Source: Bacteroidota bacterium
GTDB lineage: Bacteria > Bacteroidota > Bacteroidia > Flavobacteriales > Schleiferiaceae
NCBI GenBank assembly: GCA_003045865.1
Contig: PZPB01000018.1
Span: forward strand, 1-41,452
Reading direction: 5' to 3'
Length of the DNA stretch: 41,452 nt
Shown piece by piece: positions 33,424-40,834 of this stretch (the first letter of the stretch is position 1; every line of letters starts with the position of its first letter). The notes beneath the pieces were generated by a model. It saw only the letters and a program-made list of their open reading frames with translations. It searched no databases and was not told the DNA's origin. Made by a program: the position numbers and the translations under genes.

Positions 33424-33458
33424 TTTGGCGAAAAGACCTTTTGCTTTTTATAAATTTG
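33424..33458 (+). promoter_or_regulatory. Bacteroidota-type promoter of ffh
   Basis: TTTG at 33424-33427 and TAAATTTG at 33451-33458 match both boxes of the phylum consensus with a 23-nt spacer. The ffh ATG is 35 nt further on. Of the promoters noted in this window this has the best two-box match, and it separates ffh-folD from arginase-argS. Confidence 0.65.
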
Positions 33459-33493
33459 CGGGCCTCAGCCCAGATCTAAAAATTTTAAGATAG

Positions 33494-34822
33494 ATGTTTG
33501 ATAATTTACAAGATAAACTCGAAAAAGCCTTTCACGTATTAAAAGGCCATGGTCAAATTTCGGAAGTTAACGTTGCCGAAACCCTAAAGGAGATTCGTCG
33601 GGCTTTAGTAGATGCGGATGTTAGTTTTAAAATTGCCAAAGATTTTACCGCTAAGGTAAAGGAAGAGGTTTTAGGTCAGCAAGTACTTACTAGCCTTAAA
33701 CCTGGACAGGTTTTAACTAAAGTGGTACGCGATGAAATGGCGCGCCTTATGGGCGGTGAAGCGGCCGAGTTGAACCTCAGTGAAAAGCCGACCATTATAT
33801 TGATGGCGGGTTTACAGGGTTCGGGTAAAACCACCCACAGTGGTAAACTGGCCAATTTCCTTACCCGTAAAAAAGGACGTAAAGTACTTTTAGTGGCGGG
33901 CGACGTTTACCGTCCTGCGGCTATTAACCAACTGCAGGTGGTTGGTGAGCAAATTGGCGTGGAGGTTTACAGTGAAGAAGGAAATAAAAATCCGATTGAA
34001 ATTGCCTTAAATGCCGTGGCTTACGCCAAGAAAAATGGACACAATACTATAATCGTCGATACCGCTGGTCGTTTGGCCATTGATGCGGAAATGATGAGCG
34101 AAATTCGCAATGTTCACGCGGCAATTAAACCCCAAGAAACTCTTTTTGTAGTAGATGCCATGACGGGTCAGGATGCAGTGAATACTGCCAAGGCCTTTAA
34201 TGATGTGCTTAATTACGAAGGAGTTATCTTAACCAAATTAGACGGTGATACCCGCGGTGGTGCAGCATTAACCATTCGAACGGTGGTTAATAAACCGATT
34301 AAATTTATTGGTACAGGCGAAAAAATGGACGCTTTGGATATTTTCTATCCCGAGCGTATGGCCGACCGTATTTTGGGTATGGGTGATGTTGTTTCTTTGG
34401 TAGAACGTGCTCAAGAGCAGTTCGACGAAGATGAAGCGCGTCGTGTACAAAAGAAGATTGCCAAAAATCAATTTGACTTTGATGATTTCTTAGGTCAGAT
34501 TAAGCAAATTAAGAAAATGGGGAATATGAAAGACCTCATGGGCATGATTCCAGGAATGGGTAAAATGCTTAAGGATGTGGATATCGACGACGATGCCTTT
34601 AAAGGAGTGGAGGCGATTATTCAATCGATGACCAAGGAAGAACGCGCCAATCCTAAATTAATAAATGGCAGTCGCCGTAAGCGCATTGCCGATGGATCGG
34701 GAAAAAATATTCAAGAAGTAAACCAATTGTTAAAGCAGTTTGGTGAGATGAGTAAAATGATGCGCATGATGCAAGGTGGCGGTGCGAAGCGTATGGCCGG
34801 CATGATGAAGGGAATGCGTTAG
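33494..34822 (+). CDS. ffh: Signal recognition particle protein Ffh
   Basis: GTPase subunit of the bacterial SRP (442 aa), which binds signal sequences at the ribosome and hands them to FtsY. The N domain (about 1-90) is followed by the G domain with G1 [24 protein letters not shown]3 DTAGRLAID and G4 [10 protein letters not shown]. The methionine-rich M domain (from about 320) holds [14 protein letters not shown], the SRP-RNA-binding stretch [14 protein letters not shown], and the tail [19 protein letters not shown]. The first G1 loop residues include a His (TTHSGKLA) where many homologues have Thr/Ser, which should be tolerated. folD follows 23 nt downstream. Confidence 0.98.
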   Translation: MFDNLQDKLEKAFHVLKGHGQISEVNVAETLKEIRRALVDADVSFKIAKDFTAKVKEEVLGQQVLTSLKPGQVLTKVVRDEMARLMGGEAAELNLSEKPTIILMAGLQGSGKTTHSGKLANFLTRKKGRKVLLVAGDVYRPAAINQLQVVGEQIGVEVYSEEGNKNPIEIALNAVAYAKKNGHNTIIVDTAGRLAIDAEMMSEIRNVHAAIKPQETLFVVDAMTGQDAVNTAKAFNDVLNYEGVILTKLDGDTRGGAALTIRTVVNKPIKFIGTGEKMDALDIFYPERMADRILGMGDVVSLVERAQEQFDEDEARRVQKKIAKNQFDFDDFLGQIKQIKKMGNMKDLMGMIPGMGKMLKDVDIDDDAFKGVEAIIQSMTKEERANPKLINGSRRKRIADGSGKNIQEVNQLLKQFGEMSKMMRMMQGGGAKRMAGMMKGMR

Positions 34823-34845
34823 TAGAAATAGAGAAAAACCAAGCA

Positions 34846-35721
34846 ATGATTTTAATAGACGGGAAAAAGACCTCACAGGATATTCGTAATGAAATCGCTG
34901 AAGAGGTGAAAATTATTATCGGCAAAGGCGGCAAACAACCTCATTTAGCCGCAGTTTTAGTGGGTAATAATGGTGCTAGTGTTACTTATGTGAATGCGAA
35001 AGTAAGGGACTGTGAAGAGGTAGGTTATAAGTCAAGTTTGATAAAACTTTCCGAAACCATCACCGAAAAGGAATTATTGGCAGTGGTAGATCAGCTTAAT
35101 GCCGATGATGATGTGGATGGATTTATCGTACAACTACCTTTACCTAAGCACATTAACGAGCAAAAGGTAATTATGGCTATCGATCCCGACAAGGATGTAG
35201 ATGGTTTTCACCCGACTAATTTGGGTAAAATGGCCCTAAACCTCCCCAGTTATGTTCCCGCAACCCCAATGGGGATTATGGATCTATTAGATCGTTACAA
35301 TATTGAAACAGGGGGGAAGCACTGCGTAGTGGTAGGACGTTCGCATATTGTGGGGATGCCTGCTAGTATTTTAATGGCGCGTAATCATTACCCTGGCAAT
35401 GCAACGGTAACTTTAACCCATAGCCGCACCACCAATCTGAAAGATATTTTAAAGACCGCCGATATTATTATTGCGGCTTTGGGAAAACCCAATTTTATTA
35501 CCGCCGATATGGTTAAAGAAGGGGTCGTAATTTTAGATGTGGGAACAACCAGAGTAGTAGACAAAACTAAAAAGTCGGGTCATCGCTTAGTGGGAGACGT
35601 AGAGTTTGATACGGTTTCTAAAAAAGCAAGTTATATCACACCGGTACCAGGTGGAGTAGGACCAATGACCAGGGTTAGTTTGCTGAAAAACACCTTACTA
35701 GCGGTTCGTCACAAACTGTAA
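34846..35721 (+). CDS. folD: Methylenetetrahydrofolate dehydrogenase / cyclohydrolase FolD
   Basis: Bifunctional one-carbon enzyme interconverting 5,10-methylene-THF and 10-formyl-THF with NADP (291 aa, typical length). The catalytic Lys lies in the [13 protein letters not shown] region. The signatures are [24 protein letters not shown], the nucleotide-binding [14 protein letters not shown] and the C-terminal [13 protein letters not shown]. It supplies 10-formyl-THF for purine synthesis (compare purH at 3642). It is the second gene after ffh, and convergent smpB ends 13 nt downstream. Confidence 0.98.
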   Translation: MILIDGKKTSQDIRNEIAEEVKIIIGKGGKQPHLAAVLVGNNGASVTYVNAKVRDCEEVGYKSSLIKLSETITEKELLAVVDQLNADDDVDGFIVQLPLPKHINEQKVIMAIDPDKDVDGFHPTNLGKMALNLPSYVPATPMGIMDLLDRYNIETGGKHCVVVGRSHIVGMPASILMARNHYPGNATVTLTHSRTTNLKDILKTADIIIAALGKPNFITADMVKEGVVILDVGTTRVVDKTKKSGHRLVGDVEFDTVSKKASYITPVPGGVGPMTRVSLLKNTLLAVRHKL

Positions 35722-35734
35722 ACGGAGCTAATAA

Positions 35735-36187
35735 CTAACGTTTCAGAGCGCGATCTACTTCGCGCTTTTGATCCTTCTCTTTTAAGCTTTCTCGCTTATC
35801 GTACGTTTTCTTACCCTGGGCTAGGGCGATACGCATCTTGGCTAGACCGCGATCGTTAATGTATAAATTAACGGGAACGATGGTGCGGGTGCCTTTTTCC
35901 ACATCGCCCATGAGGCTGCGGATTTCACGTTTATGTAAAAGCAAAAGTCTTTCACGCAAGGGAGCGTGATTGTTGATGTTTCCATGCGTCCACTCGGCAA
36001 TATGCATGTTTTTTACCATAAGCTTTTCACCATCAAAATAGCAATAGGCCTCTTGTAAACTAGCCTGGCCCTTGCGAATAGATTTAATCTCCGTGCCTAA
36101 GAGTTTAATCCCAGCTTCGTAGATATCAAGAAGCTCGTAGTTGAACTTCGCCTTGCGATTTTTTATGTTAATTTTTTCCTGTGCCAT
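35735..36187 (-). CDS. smpB: SsrA-binding protein SmpB
   Basis: tmRNA-binding protein needed for trans-translation and rescue of stalled ribosomes (150 aa, usual length). The OB-fold core shows [38 protein letters not shown] and [13 protein letters not shown]. The basic C-terminal tail ([20 protein letters not shown]) enters the decoding centre. The tmRNA gene ssrA often lies near smpB, but I see no tmRNA-like sequence in this window. The gene stands alone on its strand between two plus-strand genes. Confidence 0.97.
   Translation of the reverse strand: MAQEKINIKNRKAKFNYELLDIYEAGIKLLGTEIKSIRKGQASLQEAYCYFDGEKLMVKNMHIAEWTHGNINNHAPLRERLLLLHKREIRSLMGDVEKGTRTIVPVNLYINDRGLAKMRIALAQGKKTYDKRESLKEKDQKREVDRALKR
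35747..35769 (+). terminator. Probable terminator for ffh-folD inside the 3' end of smpB
   Basis: AGCGCG (35747-35752) pairs with CGCGCT (35761-35766) around an 8-nt loop and is followed by TTTT on the plus strand. It begins 26 nt after the folD stop. The bases are also the last codons of smpB on the other strand, so the two convergent genes share it. The stem is short, hence moderate confidence. Confidence 0.5.
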
Positions 36188-36239
36188 AGCGGCTGCAAGA
36201 TAAGCATAGATTACGAGCAGTGCGAAAGGCTAACACTAT

Positions 36240-36270
36240 TTGCAGATGGAAATAATCTACATTTCTGCAA
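36240..36270. repeat. Imperfect inverted repeat between divergent smpB and MBL hydrolase genes
   Basis: TTGCAGA (36240-36246) and TCTGCAA (36264-36270) are perfect inverted arms. A second register pairs TTGCA plus GAAAT with ATTTC plus TGCAA across a 4-nt bulge. The element lies in the 141-bp divergent intergenic region and could be an operator or part of a 5' leader. A weak promoter-like TAATTTTC follows at 36277-36284. Function unknown. Confidence 0.3.
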
Positions 36271-36328
36271 TTCGTATAATTTTCAGTGGATTATATTCCG
36301 CTTCTTTGCCCTTCTAATTTTATTTAAC

Positions 36329-37450
36329 GTGAAATTCAAAGTGATACTTAAAATCATCCTCAGCTTAATCGTATTGGCAATCGCTTATGGTCTTGGTTAT
36401 TTATACTTAAACCCGCAGTTTGGCGGCCGCATTAGCGACGACGATAAGTCTCGTTTTACAAAATCAGCCCAGTGGAACGGAAAGGTTTTTGAAAATACGA
36501 CTGAAACGGTTATGGATATTAATCTCAGCACTATGCCCGGTCTACTAAAAGAACAATTTAGCGACCGTGCTGCAAGGGCTCCTAAAGAGAAATTGCCCAT
36601 TGCTCAATTCGATGGTAAAGTATGGCAAGCTGATACCAATCCCTTTAGTTTTATTTGGTTTGGACATTCCGTTGGGCTAATGAAAATGGCGGGCTTAAAC
36701 CTATTAATCGATCCTATGTTCGGGCCAGATGCCTCGCCCATTGGGCCTTTTCGCACTAAACGGTATAGCGACAGTACTCTAAGAATTATTAATGAATTGC
36801 CCGAATTAGACGCCGTTTTAATTACCCACGATCATTACGACCACTTAGATTACGATAGTTTTCAATTGCTAAAAGGCAAAGTGAAACACTACTATGTGCC
36901 ATTGGGGGTGAAGCGTCATTTACTGCGTTGGGATATTCCTAGCGAGATGATTACGGAGTTCGATTGGTGGGAGAATGCCAAGCTCGGCGATATAGAAATG
37001 ACCTTTGTTCCCGCGCGTCACTTTTCGGGCCGTGGACCTTTTGATAGAGCAGAAAGCCTTTGGGGTGGCTGGACTTTTGTGAGCAATACGCACCGCGTTT
37101 ATTGGACCGGTGATGGTGGTTATGGCGAGCATTTTAAGGAGATTGGCGAGAAACTCGGACCTTTCGATTGGGCCTTTGTGGAGTGCGGGCAGTATAATAA
37201 GCTCTGGCATGCTATTCACATGTATCCCGAGGAATCGGTGCAAGCGGCAATAGATATGAAGGCTAAAACTGCCATTCCTATTCACTGGGGCGCTTTCACA
37301 CTAGCCTTACACGACTGGAAGAACCCGGTGCAGCGTTTTAAAGGCGAGGCCGAATCGCGCAATCAGAATATTTACATGCCCGAAATGGGCGTTCCTATCG
37401 CTTTCGCAGATGAGCAGGGACGAGAATACTGGTGGGAAAAATATGAATAG
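36329..37450 (+). CDS. MBL-fold metallohydrolase (NAPE-PLD/UlaG-like), membrane-anchored, GTG start
   Basis: Metallo-beta-lactamase-fold enzyme of 373 aa. A single N-terminal membrane helix (about 5-27: LKIILSLIVLAIAYGLGYLY) is followed by a linker and the hydrolase. The metal motif THDHYDHLD has its first His at residue 167. The second-metal residues follow in PARHFSGRGPF, YWTGDGGYG and the late IPIHWGAFTLA. The layout (WFGHSVGLMKMAGLNLLIDPMF) resembles the family that includes NAPE-hydrolysing phospholipase D and UlaG, so a phosphodiester or lactone substrate is plausible, perhaps a phospholipid, but it cannot be assigned. The start is a GTG at 36329. It is a stand-alone gene, convergent with the GNAT-nitrilase fusion. 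Confidence 0.88.
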   Translation: MKFKVILKIILSLIVLAIAYGLGYLYLNPQFGGRISDDDKSRFTKSAQWNGKVFENTTETVMDINLSTMPGLLKEQFSDRAARAPKEKLPIAQFDGKVWQADTNPFSFIWFGHSVGLMKMAGLNLLIDPMFGPDASPIGPFRTKRYSDSTLRIINELPELDAVLITHDHYDHLDYDSFQLLKGKVKHYYVPLGVKRHLLRWDIPSEMITEFDWWENAKLGDIEMTFVPARHFSGRGPFDRAESLWGGWTFVSNTHRVYWTGDGGYGEHFKEIGEKLGPFDWAFVECGQYNKLWHAIHMYPEESVQAAIDMKAKTAIPIHWGAFTLALHDWKNPVQRFKGEAESRNQNIYMPEMGVPIAFADEQGREYWWEKYE

Positions 37451-37478
37451 GATCAAATCAAATTTCGCCCCTATTCAT
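37443..37478. terminator. Inverted repeat between convergent genes, probable bidirectional terminator
   Basis: ATGAATAGG (37443-37451) and CCTATTCAT (37470-37478) are perfect 9-bp inverted arms around an 18-nt loop. The left arm overlaps the MBL gene stop and the right arm ends 8 nt before the GNAT-nitrilase stop. There is no marked U tract, so the terminator role rests on position and symmetry. Confidence 0.45.
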
Positions 37479-37486
37479 TAATTATG

Positions 37487-39007
37487 CTAAACGCGCTTGA
37501 GACTATAGATGTCTTTACGACGATCTTTAAGATTTCGCACGGCACCAAATTCATTCAATTCACGTAAAAGATCGATGTCCACATCTACCACCAAAATCAT
37601 TTCGGTGTTAGGTGTGGCTTCTGCTTTAATACCATTGCTGGGGAAGGCAAAATCACAGGGTGTGAAAACCATAGATTGCGCATACTGAATATCCATATTA
37701 CTCACCCGCGGTAAATTACCGACACTACCCGCAATTACCACATAACATTCATTTTCAATGGCTCTGGCTTGGGCAGTATTGCGCACGCGAGAATAACCAT
37801 TTTGGGTGTCTGTTAAGAAGGGCACAAAGAGAATGTCCATACCGTCATCGGCCAATAAGCGCGATAATTCGGGGAATTCCACGTCGTAGCAAATCAAAAC
37901 TCCAATACGGCCGCAGTCGGTATCATAAGTTTGTAACTTGGAGCCTCCTTCCATGCCCCAAATACGAGCTTCATCAGGCGTTACATGGATCTTCTCGAAA
38001 TAATCGCGGCTACCATCTCTGCGACAAAGATATCCGACATTGCGCAGCTTACCGTCTATAAACTGCGGCATACTTCCAGTGATGATATTGATATTATAGC
38101 TTACCGCAAGTTGACTAAAGCGATCGACGATATCATTAGTATACTCGGCCAGTTTACGAATGGCTTCTGCCTCACTAAGAGCATTATGCTGCGCCATAAG
38201 GGGAGCATTGAAAAACTCAGGGAAAAGCGCGAAATCGGAACGATAGCCTGAAATGGAATCGAGGAAGTATTCTGCCTGATCCATTAATTCATTGAGATCT
38301 TTGTAACCACGCATTTGCCACTGTACTATGCCAATACGAATGACTCTTTTGCGGTTACCAGGGCTATCAGTTGGCTTTTCGTAATAGACATTATTCCACT
38401 CCATTAAAACGGCATGGTCATGCGATTCTTTATCGCCCACCAGGTAGTTTTTTAGGATTTTCTTTACGTGGAAATCGTTGCTAAACTGAAAGTTAATTAC
38501 CGGATCGTGAATCTCCTTTTGCCTTACCTTTTCGAGGTACTGCAGCGGACTTAATTTATCGGCATGCTGATGAAAAAGAGGCATCCTGGCACCAAAGGCG
38601 ATACCGCGTAAATTCAACTCTTCGCATAGTTCTTTGCGAAAATCGTAAAGCCGACGACCTAGGCGTAAACCGCGGTATTTGGGGCTGATGAAAATATCAA
38701 TTCCGTAAAGCAGCTCCCCATCTTTTTTATGGGTTTTAAAGCTATCGTTACCAGTAATATCATTGTAAGTATGACGCTTATCGGTAATGCTATAATCCTG
38801 CAAAACTGAAAGTGCACAACCCGCAATTTCATTATTTACCTTTAGTACAACTTGGCCTTCTGGAAACAGGCCGATAAGGGTTTCAATTTCCTCCTTTTTC
38901 CAATGTAGGCTTTGCATACCAGGGTAGGCCTGGTTCATTAAAGTTTTTAAAGCTTGATAGTCATCGCCACTTAGGTAGGCGAGCTCTACATTGTCAATCG
39001 GTTCCAT
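37487..39007 (-). CDS. GNAT acetyltransferase / carbon-nitrogen hydrolase (nitrilase-type) fusion
   Basis: Two enzymes in one chain (506 aa). Residues about 1-215 form a GNAT acyltransferase, with the acetyl-CoA loop in SPKYRGLRLGRRLYDFRKEL. Residues about 225-500 form a nitrilase-superfamily amidase whose Glu-Lys-Cys triad is intact: Glu264 in LFPEFFNA, Lys339 in YFEKIHVTPDE and Cys373 in VLICYDVEFPEL. The fusion is recurrent in Bacteroidota but I know of no assigned reaction. It starts 5 nt after the DHS-like gene at the end of the polyamine operon. That context suggests acetylation and/or deamidation of polyamine-related compounds, such as N-carbamoyl or N-acetyl polyamines (inference). 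Both halves look active. Confidence 0.92.
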   Translation of the reverse strand: MEPIDNVELAYLSGDDYQALKTLMNQAYPGMQSLHWKKEEIETLIGLFPEGQVVLKVNNEIAGCALSVLQDYSITDKRHTYNDITGNDSFKTHKKDGELLYGIDIFISPKYRGLRLGRRLYDFRKELCEELNLRGIAFGARMPLFHQHADKLSPLQYLEKVRQKEIHDPVINFQFSNDFHVKKILKNYLVGDKESHDHAVLMEWNNVYYEKPTDSPGNRKRVIRIGIVQWQMRGYKDLNELMDQAEYFLDSISGYRSDFALFPEFFNAPLMAQHNALSEAEAIRKLAEYTNDIVDRFSQLAVSYNINIITGSMPQFIDGKLRNVGYLCRRDGSRDYFEKIHVTPDEARIWGMEGGSKLQTYDTDCGRIGVLICYDVEFPELSRLLADDGMDILFVPFLTDTQNGYSRVRNTAQARAIENECYVVIAGSVGNLPRVSNMDIQYAQSMVFTPCDFAFPSNGIKAEATPNTEMILVVDVDIDLLRELNEFGAVRNLKDRRKDIYSLKRV

Positions 39008-39012
39008 ATAAA

Positions 39013-39990
39013 TTACCAGCCGAGCAGGTAGGCAAAAATTAAAGGCGCTACAATGGTAGCATCACTTTCTACAATAAATTTTGGAGTAGTAATGTCTAGC
39101 TTGCCCCAAGTTATTTTCTCGTTTGGAACAGCGCCAGAATAGGAGCCATAACTGGTGGTGCTGTCGCTAATCTGACAGAAGTAAGACCAAAAAGGAGTAT
39201 CCGTTCTTTCCATATCTTGGTAAAGCATGGGCACTACACAAATGGGGAAATCGCCCGCGATTCCACCACCAATTTGGAAAAAGCCAATACCTTCGGTTCC
39301 AGCATTATCGGTATACCAATCCGCTAAGAAAGTCATGTATTCGATACCCGACTTTACGGTGCTGGGCTGTAATTCTTTTTTCAAGCAGTAGGACGCGAAA
39401 ATATTACCCAAGGTAGAATCTTCCCAACCGGGCACTACGATAGGTATGTTCTTCTCGGCGGCAGCCAACATCCACGAATTTTTGGGGTCAATTTGGTAGT
39501 ACTGCTCTAATATCCCAGAATTGAGTAATTGATACATATACTCGTGTGGGAAGTAGCGCTCGCCTTTCGCTTCGGCGCCAGACCATAGGTCTACAATATG
39601 TTTTTGTAAACGACGAAAAGCTTCCTCTTCTGGGATGCAAGTATCGGTTACACGGTTTAAGCCTCGTTCTAGTAAATCCCATTCTTCTTGGGGGCTAAGG
39701 TCGCGGTAATGCGGCACACGCTCGTAGTGATTGTGCGCTACTAGGTTCATTAAATCTTCCTCTAAGTTAGCACCAGTGCAGGAGATAATTTGCACTTTAT
39801 CCTGACGAATCATTTCAGCAAAACTCTTACCTAATTCAGCGGTACTCATGGCTCCCGCTAGGGTAACCATCATTTTTTTTCCTTCCTCAAGATGCTTTTC
39901 ATAACCTTGAGCGGCGTCTACCAAAGCGGCAGCGTTAAAATGCTTGTAATGCTCCAGCATAAACTGGCTGATCGGTCCTTTATTGGCCAT
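39013..39990 (-). CDS. Deoxyhypusine synthase-like protein, probable polyamine aminobutyltransferase
   Basis: NAD-dependent enzyme (325 aa) of the deoxyhypusine synthase fold. NAD-site motifs are TLAGAMSTAELG and ISCTGANLEEDL, and the catalytic lysine is retained in KITWGK (Lys297), followed by ESDATIVAPLIFAYLLGW. Where eukaryotic and archaeal DHS read GGG..KHH with a catalytic His, this protein reads GGGIAGDFPI. Bacteria lack eIF5A, so the acceptor is probably a free diamine: putrescine plus an aminobutyl group gives homospermidine, a reaction assigned to related bacterial and plant enzymes. The gene overlaps agmatinase by 11 nt, directly after the steps making putrescine, which supports this. 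The exact product is an inference. Confidence 0.88.
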   Translation of the reverse strand: MANKGPISQFMLEHYKHFNAAALVDAAQGYEKHLEEGKKMMVTLAGAMSTAELGKSFAEMIRQDKVQIISCTGANLEEDLMNLVAHNHYERVPHYRDLSPQEEWDLLERGLNRVTDTCIPEEEAFRRLQKHIVDLWSGAEAKGERYFPHEYMYQLLNSGILEQYYQIDPKNSWMLAAAEKNIPIVVPGWEDSTLGNIFASYCLKKELQPSTVKSGIEYMTFLADWYTDNAGTEGIGFFQIGGGIAGDFPICVVPMLYQDMERTDTPFWSYFCQISDSTTSYGSYSGAVPNEKITWGKLDITTPKFIVESDATIVAPLIFAYLLGW

Positions 39991-40834
39991 GGTCTTCGAA
40001 TTTATAGCTTAGTAGTTTGTAGTATAGTTTGGCCGCTAAAAAGTTAGAAGCCTTATGCGCAGAGTGGGGGGCAAGCTCAACAATGTCGAAGCCTACCACG
40101 TCCTTCTCTTTAAAAACGCGACGTAAATATTTTAGGGTTTCATACCATCCCATGCCACCTGGTTCAGGGGTTCCCGTGGCTGGCATAATGGAAGGATCAA
40201 AAGCATCGAGATCGATGGTTAGGTAAACCTTATCGGTTAAACGGGCAATAGAGTCATCCATCCACTTTTCATGGCCGTACATTTCGTGGGCAAAGAAACA
40301 ATTACCGGGTTGAATATATTGTCCTTCTTCGATGTCCATACTGCGAATGCCCACTTGTACCAAATTAGCATTTTGGCTGGCATCATAAACTGCACAAGCA
40401 TGGTTGTAAGGACTGCCGTGGTATTCGGGTCTTAAATCGGTATGGGCATCTAGCTGGAGCACAGAAAGGTTATCGTACTTTTCGTAGAAGGCCTTGATTA
40501 CGCCGATAGAGATACTGTGCTCACCGCCGAAGAAGCTTAGGTATTTCCCCGTTTCAAGTAGCTCTTGCGTTTTCTGATAAACCGCCGCAAAAACCGCTTC
40601 GGGACTGCTATCTTCCTTTATAGGATCAAGAATATTAACCCCTTGTTGGTAAACTTCCGATTGCGTTTCGATATCGAAAAGCTCCATGTTTTCGCTAGCC
40701 TCTAAAAAAGCCTCGAAGCCAGCATCGGCTCCCTTTCCCCAAGTGCTAGTGCCATCGTAGGGAATAGATTGTAAAAGGACTTTGGCTCTTTCGTAAGCGC
40801 CCCAGTGTTCCTCTACACCTGCGAAATTTCTCAT
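39980..40834 (-). CDS. speB: Agmatinase
   Basis: Manganese ureohydrolase (284 aa) hydrolysing agmatine to putrescine and urea. Metal and substrate motifs: FFGGEHSISIGV, VLQLDAHTDLRPEYHGSPYNHACAV and LTIDLDAFDPSIMPATGTPEPGGM. The GTPEPGG loop and the HG-SPYNH segment favour agmatinase over arginase. It overlaps the arginine decarboxylase gene by 4 nt (ATGA) and the DHS-like gene by 11 nt. The three are therefore surely cotranscribed and make a direct arginine-agmatine-putrescine route without a carbamoylputrescine step. Compare the separate arginase at 30689. Confidence 0.95.
   Translation of the reverse strand: MRNFAGVEEHWGAYERAKVLLQSIPYDGTSTWGKGADAGFEAFLEASENMELFDIETQSEVYQQGVNILDPIKEDSSPEAVFAAVYQKTQELLETGKYLSFFGGEHSISIGVIKAFYEKYDNLSVLQLDAHTDLRPEYHGSPYNHACAVYDASQNANLVQVGIRSMDIEEGQYIQPGNCFFAHEMYGHEKWMDDSIARLTDKVYLTIDLDAFDPSIMPATGTPEPGGMGWYETLKYLRRVFKEKDVVGFDIVELAPHSAHKASNFLAAKLYYKLLSYKFEDHGQ

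Noticed and set aside
34653-34934. Minus-strand frame opposite the ffh/folD junction
   Set aside because: It is a shadow of two well-supported genes and carries no recognisable domain.
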